A stretch of 64,000 nt of DNA from Niastella soli (GTDB taxonomy: Bacteria; Bacteroidota; Bacteroidia; Chitinophagales; Chitinophagaceae). Below the pieces are notes generated by a model, which was not told where the DNA came from, made no database searches, and worked only from the letters and a program-made list of their open reading frames with translations. Positions 44,571 through 53,161 of this stretch are shown one piece after another; positions within the stretch are counted from its first letter, which is position 1, and every line of letters begins with the position of its first letter. The position numbers and the translations under genes were made by a program. The stretch covers positions 1,455,061 to 1,519,060 of the forward strand of contig NZ_JAGHKO010000001.1 of assembly GCF_017742245.1 (NCBI RefSeq). Reading direction: 5' to 3'.

Positions 44571-44980
44571 TTGTACTTATTTTTCAGGCTTAGGTGCAAA
44601 TAAAGTTAACATTAGACAAAGCCTGTACCAATAATTGTTTGTCAAAAATTCCTCACTTGTAAAACGTTCTGGTGAACACAAATCTCAAGCGGGATGTTAG
44701 AAATAATACTATTTTAACGGATTTCGGAGGGTGGGATTAACCGGCTGCAAAATAAAACGCAAACAAATTACTTTATTATCTGTTTATAAATAGCTGTTAA
44801 CCGGTTATTTCGGAAATTAACGACTGCAAAACTGCTATATTAATTTTGTTTAACATCGTTTTTTTCTTTATAAGCTCACCTTTTTTCCTTTACTTTTGCA
44901 GATTGCCCTTTTTTGAGTTGTTCCCCTGATTGGGGTGAAAAAAAGATTTGTACAGCGGCAACGGAAATTTAAATTTAAGC
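44571..44980. other. Divergent intergenic region peptidase/SNF2
   Basis: 410 bp, AT-rich, no gene. TACTTTTG at 44891-44898 fits a -7 element for the SNF2 gene. Confidence 0.5.
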
Positions 44981-47900
44981 ATGGCACTACCTCATCTTAT
45001 TAAGTATGTGTATACCAATGGAACTGATGAAGTGATCCGGAGGGGAAAGAAGATACACGCTATTGGATATGTTGAACTGGTGGACTATGATGAATTACTT
45101 GATTCTGTAACCTTCAGGGTGAAAGACGACAGTTATTCCACCTATTATAAAGTTAACATACAGAAGTTTAAGGATGCGCGTACCCTTTCGGTACGTTGTG
45201 CATGTCCCTATAATTTAGGCGATATCTGCCGGCACGAAGCGGCCGCCCTTATCCAGCTTCAGGAGATGCTGGATAAAAATATGTTGAAGACCGAAAAGGT
45301 TGATTACGATCAGAAGCATACCGTTTTGAAGATGAAATTCATCGATCTCAAAACACTACGGTTGCTTTGTTCGCCTGAAGCCTATACGGAAGCTGAAAAA
45401 TACCTGCGTACCCAGCGTGCGGATATAGAGTACGCCCAGGATGAAGTGGTGAAAGCCACGGTGACCATCGACGGGACGCCCTGGAAAGTGGTGATCAGAA
45501 AGAATGAAGAAAGAAATTTTGATACCAGTTGTAATTATGAAGATGCCCTGCATCCCCTCTGTTTACCCAAGGTGATCGTTTTTCTTCAATTGCTGAATGC
45601 ATATGGTCCTTACTATTTCGACTCCATTCGCAACTGGGATAAAGAAAAAAATAAATTGCTGGAAGCCTATGGTTATACGTTAAGCGATAACCTTGAAGGC
45701 AAGTTTGAATTTACCTATAAAGACGGCAAACCTTTTTTACGTGTACTGGATTCATCCATAAAACGTATTTCACCACAGGATGCTTCGCGCAGCAAACCAA
45801 AGCCGGTAGAGGCAGTGGCACCTGATCCAGATGAATCGGTAACAGTGGATGTACCGGAAAAAGGGCCCCAGTATACACATCGTATAGGCGTGGTGTTTAA
45901 TTTTAACCACGAAAGCTATCCGGGATTCACCATCGACGCCATCAGCGGTGAAATGAATGAAGCGGCCACACAATTTACCGGCAAGGTTGAAAAGCTGGAC
46001 CTCACCAAATTTGTTAACCTGGAGGTGTACAGTGAGAACGACAGGCAAATGATGCCCCAGCTGCGCAAAATGCAGGAAGCTGAGGTAACCAAATACCTTA
46101 ACCGTAACTCACCTTTCAGCGGCATTTGGGAAAACATTATTCACCATGAAGAAGATGACCTGCCCGAGGAAACAAAGGCCCTGATGGTGGAATACCTGCA
46201 TCCCAAACTGAAAAAACTGTTTGCCGATGTAGCAGCCAACCCATTTGTATTTTTTCTGAATGGTAAAAAGCCTTTCAAAACCGAAAACCTGCATACCGCG
46301 GGTATAGTTACAGATTTTATTACTCCATTCTTTAAAGTAATTGCCGGTAAAAACAATTATGAAATTGAATGCTGGGTAAAACTGAACGGACAGCAGGTGA
46401 ACATCAGTGAGAATGGAATCGACAGCAGTTTGCTTTTCTTCTATAACGACAATTTGTTTTTGTGGGATAAACCGGAAGATGTGGGTTTGGTGACCCAGTT
46501 CCATGGAAAAGGAAAACTGGTGTATTCAAAAGCCGACTGGCCCGAGCAGTTGCGGAAGATGGTATTGCCCCTTACCAAAGAGTACCATGTTGATTTTGAT
46601 GGCAGCCTGGTGAGTGAAGTAAAAGACGGCGATCCCGAAAAAAGAGTGGTGCTGCAGGAAAAAGGCGATTACCTCGTATTTCAACCATTGTTCTCATACA
46701 AAGGATTTGAAACAAAACCCGGTGGTAAGGATGAACTGGTAATACCCGATTCGGAAAGGGTGGTGATCGTTCACCGGAACAAAGAAAAAGAACAACAGTT
46801 TATAAAAAAGCTGGAAGCCCTTCACTCGGGCTTTATAAGACCTGAAGGCGGTCAGCAGCTGGCATTGAAAGGCAGCGATGTACTGAAGAACAACTGGTTC
46901 TTCCTGTTTGTAGATGCCATGAAGGATTTAAAGATCCCTGTATTTGGTTTTGATGCGCTTAAAAATTTCCGCTTCAATACCGCGCGCCCGCAAACAAAGA
47001 TCCATATCAGCAGCAATACCGATTGGTTTGATGCCCGGGTTGACATTGTATTTGGCGACCAAAAGGTAACCATTGCCGATGTGAAGAAGGCACTGGCCAA
47101 CCGCCAGCAGTTTGTACAGCTGAACGACGGTACGCTGGGTATTTTACCAGAAGAGTGGATCAAGAAATACTCCCTGTTGTTCCGGGTTGGAGAAGGCAAA
47201 CAAAACCAGTTGCGCCTGTCGAAATACCATATGAGCGTGATTGACGAACTGTACGACAATCGCAGCGAGGAAGAACTGGTATTACGCCTGGAAGAGAAAT
47301 ACGAGCAATTAAAGGGTTTCAACAAAATAAAAGAGATACCGCTTCCTGAACATTTAAAGAGCATACTGCGTCCTTATCAGGAACACGGGTATCACTGGTT
47401 ACATTATCTCAGTGAAATAGGCTGGGGTGGCATTTTGGCCGACGACATGGGTTTGGGTAAGACCGTACAGGCTTTATCATACCTGAACTATTATCGCACC
47501 AGTCAGGGTAAGTTACGTGCGCTGGTGGTTTGTCCAACCACGCTGATGTTTAACTGGGAGAATGAGATCAAGAAGTTTACGCCTAGCTTAACTTATTATA
47601 TTCACCATGGTGGTGAAAGAACAAGGGGTAAAGATCAATTCCTGAGTGCAGAGATCATCATTACCACCTATGGTACTTTGCGCAGTGATATAAAACTGTT
47701 GGTGGAAATTCCGTTCGATTATGTGGTGCTCGATGAGTCACAGGCAATCAAGAACCCAAGCAGTAAGGTTACCAAAGCGGCCTGCTTGTTACAATCGAAA
47801 AACAGGATCTGTTTAAGTGGTACGCCCTTGCAGAATAATACGTTCGACATTTTTGCCCAGATGAACTTCCTGAATCCGGGTATGCTTGGAAGTGTGGAAT

Positions 47901-48754
47901 TCTTCAGACAGGAGTTTGCTATTCCAATTGACAAATTTGGCGAAGCCGACCGGAAAGACCACTTACGTAAATTATTATATCCATTTATTTTACGTCGTAC
48001 CAAAGAGCAGGTGGCCAAAGACCTGCCCGACAAGATAGAGACAATCCTGTTTTGCGAAATGGAAAGTGAGCAACAGGCCATCTATGATGCTTATCGCAAC
48101 GATTTCCGCGATAAGATCATGGGAACCATTGAACAACAGGGTATACAAAGGTCACAATTGACCATCTTGCAGGGCCTGATGAAGTTGCGGCAGATCTGTG
48201 ACTCGCCAGCCATTTTGAATGAAGCGGAGAAATTCCCCAATCATTCCATAAAGCTGGAAGAGTTAGGCCGTGAGATCACGGAAGGTGTAAGTAATCACAA
48301 AGCACTGGTGTTTTCGCAGTTCCTGGGTATGCTGGCGCTTATTAAAGAAAAATTGAAAGAACTGGAAGTTGATTTTGAATATTTCGACGGTAGCACGTCG
48401 GCAATTGACAGGGAACGGGCTATTCAGCGTTTCCAGAACGATGAGAACTGCCGCGTGTTCCTGATTTCGTTGAAAGCAGGTGGCGTGGGTTTGAACCTTA
48501 CCGCTGCCGACTATGTATACATAGTTGACCCCTGGTGGAATCCGGCGGTTGAACAACAAGCCATTGACCGTACGCATCGTATCGGTCAAACAAAAAACAT
48601 CTTTGCCTATCGCATGATCTGTAAGGACACTATTGAGGATAAGATCCTGCAATTACAGGATAAAAAACGCATGTTAGCCAAGGACCTGATCACAGACGAT
48701 GAAGGGTTTGTTAAATCGCTTACCCGCGAAGATGTGGAATACCTGTTCAGTTAA
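44981..48754 (+). CDS. SWIM zinc finger and SNF2-family helicase
   Basis: About 1257 residues from ATG 44981 (a TTG 33 bp upstream is less likely). A SWIM finger (VRCACPYNLGDICRHEAAAL, about 75-94) is followed by a long middle region and the SNF2 ATPase: GILADDMGLGKTVQAL (about residue 817), LDESQAIKNPSSK, SGTPLQNN, SQFLGMLALI, SLKAGGVGLNLT and QQAIDRTHRIGQ. These proteins remodel protein-DNA complexes, for example RNA polymerase. No helicase-associated partner is adjacent. Confidence 0.95.
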   Translation: MALPHLIKYVYTNGTDEVIRRGKKIHAIGYVELVDYDELLDSVTFRVKDDSYSTYYKVNIQKFKDARTLSVRCACPYNLGDICRHEAAALIQLQEMLDKNMLKTEKVDYDQKHTVLKMKFIDLKTLRLLCSPEAYTEAEKYLRTQRADIEYAQDEVVKATVTIDGTPWKVVIRKNEERNFDTSCNYEDALHPLCLPKVIVFLQLLNAYGPYYFDSIRNWDKEKNKLLEAYGYTLSDNLEGKFEFTYKDGKPFLRVLDSSIKRISPQDASRSKPKPVEAVAPDPDESVTVDVPEKGPQYTHRIGVVFNFNHESYPGFTIDAISGEMNEAATQFTGKVEKLDLTKFVNLEVYSENDRQMMPQLRKMQEAEVTKYLNRNSPFSGIWENIIHHEEDDLPEETKALMVEYLHPKLKKLFADVAANPFVFFLNGKKPFKTENLHTAGIVTDFITPFFKVIAGKNNYEIECWVKLNGQQVNISENGIDSSLLFFYNDNLFLWDKPEDVGLVTQFHGKGKLVYSKADWPEQLRKMVLPLTKEYHVDFDGSLVSEVKDGDPEKRVVLQEKGDYLVFQPLFSYKGFETKPGGKDELVIPDSERVVIVHRNKEKEQQFIKKLEALHSGFIRPEGGQQLALKGSDVLKNNWFFLFVDAMKDLKIPVFGFDALKNFRFNTARPQTKIHISSNTDWFDARVDIVFGDQKVTIADVKKALANRQQFVQLNDGTLGILPEEWIKKYSLLFRVGEGKQNQLRLSKYHMSVIDELYDNRSEEELVLRLEEKYEQLKGFNKIKEIPLPEHLKSILRPYQEHGYHWLHYLSEIGWGGILADDMGLGKTVQALSYLNYYRTSQGKLRALVVCPTTLMFNWENEIKKFTPSLTYYIHHGGERTRGKDQFLSAEIIITTYGTLRSDIKLLVEIPFDYVVLDESQAIKNPSSKVTKAACLLQSKNRICLSGTPLQNNTFDIFAQMNFLNPGMLGSVEFFRQEFAIPIDKFGEADRKDHLRKLLYPFILRRTKEQVAKDLPDKIETILFCEMESEQQAIYDAYRNDFRDKIMGTIEQQGIQRSQLTILQGLMKLRQICDSPAILNEAEKFPNHSIKLEELGREITEGVSNHKALVFSQFLGMLALIKEKLKELEVDFEYFDGSTSAIDRERAIQRFQNDENCRVFLISLKAGGVGLNLTAADYVYIVDPWWNPAVEQQAIDRTHRIGQTKNIFAYRMICKDTIEDKILQLQDKKRMLAKDLITDDEGFVKSLTREDVEYLFS

Positions 48755-48805
48755 TAAAGAGCTGGTTTTCATGAGGTAGTTTTGACAATTTTTCTTCGGA
48801 ATTAT

Positions 48806-48858
48806 AAAAAAATGCCGCGATATACACATGGAAGTGCGTTATCGTGGCATTTTTTTTT
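48806..48858 (+). terminator. Terminator after the SNF2 gene
   Basis: AATGCCGCGAT pairs with ATCGTGGCATT (one G-T pair) around a 20-nt loop, then nine T. Confidence 0.8.
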
Positions 48859-48977
48859 GCGTTTATACGCCAGGTACTTATCCAGACGACTAAAACTTTT
48901 TGCCCCCAGCTTTGTTCACACAAGTTTGCCGGCAAAGTGACGTCAAAACCTTTATCTAAGTAATAGTAAACCGATAC

Positions 48978-51900
48978 ATGAAAAAGCTTTTTACCCTGTT
49001 CTTTTTAATGATCGTATTGACAGCCACCGGATATGCCCAAACTGTTTCGGGCACTATTCAGGGAAAGTTGTACGATAGTCTTTTTGTTGATAACCTGGTA
49101 GACGCTACTGTTACCGTTCTCCATGCAACCGATACAAGTGTTATCTCTTATACCCTGGCCGATGCCAAGGGGGAATTCAAGATCAAAAACATTGCCGCCG
49201 GTAGTTATCGTTTAATGATTAGCTATCAGGGTTATACTCCCAAGTACATTAAATTCACCATTAAAGCCGATTCTTCCAATATTCAGCTGGGTACTGTTTA
49301 CATGAGCAAGAAGGACAATATGCTGCAGGAAGTGATTGTAGAGGCGCCGCCCATCAGTGTAAAGAAAGATACGGTTGAATTCAGGGCAGATGCCTTTAAA
49401 ACAAAACCCAACTCTACAGCCGAAGACCTGTTGAAAAAATTACCTGGGGTGCAGGTAGATAAGGATGGGAATGTAAAAGCACAGGGCGAGGATGTACAAA
49501 AAGTATACGTTGATGGAAAGGAGTTTTTTGGCACCGATCCTAAAATGGCTACCAAGAATATCACAGCCGATATGATTGAATCGGTGCAGGTGTTTGATGA
49601 TATGAGCGATCAGGCCAAGTTCACCCGTATTGATGACGGCAGCCGTTCTAAAACTATAAACATTAAACTGAAGAAAGATAAGCGCAAAGGCTATTTTGGC
49701 CGGTTTGCGGCGGGTATAGGCGATAATGACCGTTACACGGTAAGCGGCATGTTCAACCGCTTCGATAACGATCGCCGGATATCGGTATTGGGCGGGTCAA
49801 ATAACCTGAATAAATCGAGCTTTTCCTTTAACGATATCGTTAGCACCATGGGTGGTTTTGGTTCACGTGGTGGCGGCGGAGGTGGTGGCGGTGGTCGCAG
49901 TGGCGGCAGCGGAGGTAGTGGCGGCTTCAGCGGTGGTAGCGGTGGCAGTGGCCGTGGTAATGGCGGCGGTGGTGGAAATGTGAGTTTCAGCAATTTTGGA
50001 AGCAGCAATACCGGTATTACAAAAGCTACCAATGTTGGGATTAACTATACCGATAAATGGGGCAGCAAGATCGATGTGACCGGGAGCTATTTCTTTTCCA
50101 ACTCTGAAAATCGCAAGGAACAGGAAAGCCTTACCCAGCGTACGGTGGAAGACTCTATCTCTTTACAAACTGAAAACATGAATTCAAACAACAGGAACCA
50201 GAATCACCGGTTCAACCTGCGGTTTGAATATTATATCGACTCCATGAACTCATTGTTGTATACCCCCAACCTGGTAATACAACATTCTGAGACCAACTCG
50301 TATGATACTTTGTTTACCCGGTCCCACTCTGCAAAATATCCGGAGTTTTTAGCCAACCAGGGTCAGAATATTAATAATAACACCCGCGATGGTGTTAACC
50401 TGAACAATAACTTATTGTACCGTCGCAAGTTTCATAAACTGGGCCGTACCTTAACGATTGGGTTGAACAATAGCATCAATAATAGTGATGGGAATGGCCT
50501 CACATTCGCGCCTTTGCGTACGTATGATTTTTTAGAAAACCTGACAGGTGTAATTAACCAGGATTTTAGATCGACACAAAAGACAAAGTCGATGAACAAC
50601 GTGCTCAGTGCTTCTTATACTGAACCAATTGGCCTCAACAAGATCCTGGAGTTTAATTACGCGTATACCAACCGGCATTCTACCAGTGACCGGGATGCCT
50701 ATTTTTATGATTCTGTTTCATTAAAATATGATTCGGTTTACAAGAGCCAGACCAACTATCTGGAAAATGACTTCATTGCCCAACGGGCCGGCGTCAATTT
50801 TCGCGTTCAAAACAAAACGTATAGCTGGCAAATTGGCGGCGCAGTTGAACATTCTGAACTGAATAATTTTAACTCACGGGCATTGTATGGTGATACCACC
50901 ATCAAACAATCATACACCAACCTGTTCCCTACAGCGAACTTTACCTACCAACCCAGTCGCTCAAAGACCCTGCGGTTCTTTTACCGGGGAAGGACCAACC
51001 AGCCGTCGGTTAGCCAGTTGCAGGAGGTGCCCGATGCCTCGAATGTATTAGCAGTTTCAAACGGTAATCCTTCTTTGAAACAGGAGTTTGCCCATAACCT
51101 GAATATCAATTATAACACATTCAATGCCGAGACCTTTAAATACCTGTCGATTAACATCAATGTAAGCAATACGCACAACAAGATCGTGAACAGCGTAGAT
51201 ACCCTGGTGACTGAGATCAGGGATAAATACAAACTGGACGCTAATACTATTCCACATGGCGCCACTTATACAATTCCGATAAACGTAAATGGGGCATACA
51301 CCGCCTCTTCGTTTGTAACCTATGGTATTCCTTTACAGGGAAAGCTGAAAGGAAGCAGCCTGAACTTTAACAACTCCATTACCTATAATCGGGATATCAA
51401 TACGCTGTATCAAAAGAATAACGTAACCAATACTTTTATAGTTACCCAATCAGCTGGCATTAATGTGAATGTGAAAGACGCGTTGATCGTTGGCTTGAAT
51501 GGCAGCGTGGCTTATAACAAGGCATCGTATTCACAACAATCGATCCTTAACAATGAATATTATACCCAAACCTATTCAGCAGATGTTAGCTATCAATTCC
51601 TGAAAAGGTTTGTGTTGTCCACAGATTTTGATTACTACGTAAATACGGGTCGTGCCAGTGGGTTCAACCAAAGTATTCCTTTGTGGAACGGCAGCCTGGC
51701 TTATCAGTTATTTAAAAAGAAGAATGGCGAACTGAAGTTTTCGGTGAATGACATCATGAATCAGAACCAGAGTATTTCCCGTACCATTAGCGATGGTACC
51801 ATTACAGATACCCGTGCAAATGTGTTGCGCCGTTACTTTTTGCTCACCTTTACTTATAACCTTAACAGAGCAGGTGCTCAGCAACAGCGCCGTGGTGCGC

Positions 51901-51998
51901 CTGGTATGCCCCGTAACATAGAACGCCAAATGGAGCGTCAGATAAATGGTGGTGGTGCAACCGGTGTGCCTGCTCCTGCACAGGACCGCAACCAATAA
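48978..51998 (+). CDS. Large outer-membrane beta-barrel protein (TonB receptor-like), Gly-rich loop
   Basis: The 1006-residue protein has a signal peptide (MKKLFTLFFLMIVLTATGYA), a carboxypeptidase-regulatory-like domain (about 25-110, DAKGEFKIKNIAAGSYRLMI), a plug-like domain (ADAFKTKPNSTAEDLLKKLP, KVYVDGKEFFGTDPKMATKN) and an OMP_b-brl_3 barrel. A Gly/Ser/Arg low-complexity loop lies at about 297-335. The C-terminus is Gln/Arg/Pro-rich. It may import a ligand or secrete; the substrate is unknown. A close paralogue lies at 53162. Confidence 0.93.
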   Translation: MKKLFTLFFLMIVLTATGYAQTVSGTIQGKLYDSLFVDNLVDATVTVLHATDTSVISYTLADAKGEFKIKNIAAGSYRLMISYQGYTPKYIKFTIKADSSNIQLGTVYMSKKDNMLQEVIVEAPPISVKKDTVEFRADAFKTKPNSTAEDLLKKLPGVQVDKDGNVKAQGEDVQKVYVDGKEFFGTDPKMATKNITADMIESVQVFDDMSDQAKFTRIDDGSRSKTINIKLKKDKRKGYFGRFAAGIGDNDRYTVSGMFNRFDNDRRISVLGGSNNLNKSSFSFNDIVSTMGGFGSRGGGGGGGGGRSGGSGGSGGFSGGSGGSGRGNGGGGGNVSFSNFGSSNTGITKATNVGINYTDKWGSKIDVTGSYFFSNSENRKEQESLTQRTVEDSISLQTENMNSNNRNQNHRFNLRFEYYIDSMNSLLYTPNLVIQHSETNSYDTLFTRSHSAKYPEFLANQGQNINNNTRDGVNLNNNLLYRRKFHKLGRTLTIGLNNSINNSDGNGLTFAPLRTYDFLENLTGVINQDFRSTQKTKSMNNVLSASYTEPIGLNKILEFNYAYTNRHSTSDRDAYFYDSVSLKYDSVYKSQTNYLENDFIAQRAGVNFRVQNKTYSWQIGGAVEHSELNNFNSRALYGDTTIKQSYTNLFPTANFTYQPSRSKTLRFFYRGRTNQPSVSQLQEVPDASNVLAVSNGNPSLKQEFAHNLNINYNTFNAETFKYLSININVSNTHNKIVNSVDTLVTEIRDKYKLDANTIPHGATYTIPINVNGAYTASSFVTYGIPLQGKLKGSSLNFNNSITYNRDINTLYQKNNVTNTFIVTQSAGINVNVKDALIVGLNGSVAYNKASYSQQSILNNEYYTQTYSADVSYQFLKRFVLSTDFDYYVNTGRASGFNQSIPLWNGSLAYQLFKKKNGELKFSVNDIMNQNQSISRTISDGTITDTRANVLRRYFLLTFTYNLNRAGAQQQRRGAPGMPRNIERQMERQINGGGATGVPAPAQDRNQ

Positions 51999-52014
51999 TT
52001 GTTAATCAATAATG

Positions 52015-52125
52015 AAGCCCCCCTCCACCCTCTTCGCCTGCTGGCGAAGGAGGCAAGGAGGGGGCTTTTCTTTTTAGGTACCCTTATAAAATAAAAATCC
52101 TCCCGACAGGGTCGGGAGGTTAGCA
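52015..52125. terminator. Two hairpins after the beta-barrel gene
   Basis: AAGCCCCCCTCC with GGAGGGGGCTT (52015-52068, ending in T) contains a REP-like core (TTCGCCTGCTGGCGAAGG). A second perfect hairpin, CCTCCCGAC-AGG-GTCGGGAGG, lies at 52099-52119. Confidence 0.75.
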
Positions 52126-52180
52126 CATACTATTGTGGTTTCAGAGGTAAGTGCTATTCTTTATAATTATTTGGTGTCTA

Positions 52181-52348
52181 TTAGTGGAATTTTTTTCTTG
52201 CAATTGATGGCGTGCTGATAGGAGAGTCGCCCAGCATAACTACCGCTAACAAAGCTTTAACAAATCGAACTACGTTGGAAGATGGACGGTAGATGGTCTT
52301 ATGAATTTTTGCCCGGTTCACATCATAATACATTGTATTCTTTTTCAT
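52181..52348 (-). CDS. Possible small protein (55 aa)
   Basis: An ATG-to-TAA frame below usual length cutoffs encodes MKKNTMYYDVNRAKIHKT followed by a short hydrophobic stretch (FVKALLAVVMLGD) and a basic end (ARKKFH). It lies alone in a 500-bp gap between two plus-strand genes and is antisense to both. No Shine-Dalgarno site is clear. It may be a real small membrane-associated protein or chance. Confidence 0.35.
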   Translation of the reverse strand: MKKNTMYYDVNRAKIHKTIYRPSSNVVRFVKALLAVVMLGDSPISTPSIARKKFH

Positions 52349-52495
52349 TGGTATTGCATTGATTATAAATAATAAGAAGGAGCCGTCTATTATAACGGCT
52401 AAAGTGACTTTTTTATTGTGTTTTCAGTAATTTAATATTAACCTGCCAAAAAGCAAATTGGTTTTCCTTACTTTTCCAATCCAAACCCTGTTAAC

Positions 52496-53059
52496 ATGTG
52501 CAAAGTAACACCCATGCTACTGGCTTTATTATTAAGCCTTAGCGCTGGCGCACAAGGCGTTTTTGTTAATGAAACAAACACTGCCCTGAAAATGGTGATC
52601 GAAGACTATCCTAATCACTTCAGCAATATAAAAGGCGATCCCATTGCCACTCCTGAACCTGCTATAAACTATAAATCTAAGGTCATTATCCCCGGTTCGG
52701 TAAACTGTATGTTAACTGAATCCAAAACAAATGCTGTTTACAGCTGGAAAAGTGAACTGTTCTCAACAACTGATTTTCAAAACGCAAAAGAGCGGTTCAG
52801 TAGTTTATATAAAGAAATACATAACACTATCATAAAACTGGCAGGGGAAAAACCTTCCATTCTCAATGGCCAGTATGAAGATCCGGATAAGAATAGAAAA
52901 CAAACCACTATTCATTTTCATTTTCTGCCCAATACCGGCCTTATTCAAAAGCTGCATGTAGAGCTTCAATTGAGATCAGAAGGTGGCACCTGGAAAATTA
53001 TGCTGCAGGTATTTGACGAAGCTCCTGCTGCCAGAAGTAATATGCAAACGATGGCCTAA
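52496..53059 (+). CDS. Exported protein of unknown function
   Basis: A 187-residue protein with a signal peptide (MCKVTPMLLALLLSLSAGAQ) and a mixed alpha/beta body (VIIPGSVNCMLTESKTNAVY, QTTIHFHFLPNTGLIQKLHV). I recognise no family. It lies between the two paralogous beta-barrel genes on the same strand, 103 bp before the second. Confidence 0.7.
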   Translation: MCKVTPMLLALLLSLSAGAQGVFVNETNTALKMVIEDYPNHFSNIKGDPIATPEPAINYKSKVIIPGSVNCMLTESKTNAVYSWKSELFSTTDFQNAKERFSSLYKEIHNTIIKLAGEKPSILNGQYEDPDKNRKQTTIHFHFLPNTGLIQKLHVELQLRSEGGTWKIMLQVFDEAPAARSNMQTMA

Positions 53060-53161
53060 ACATTAACCTTCATTAACAATAAACCAACCCTGCTTAACCT
53101 TCATTGCCGGCGTGTAAGGATATTTTCGTGATGGCTTTAAAAACACGAAAATATTACCGGT

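Noticed and set aside
44948-44980. TTG start 33 bp upstream for the SNF2 gene
   Set aside because: The ATG at 44981 begins a typical MALPHLIKYV head; the upstream residues look untranslated.
49733-50032. Proline-rich minus-strand frame
   Set aside because: It is the antisense of the Gly-rich loop in the beta-barrel gene.
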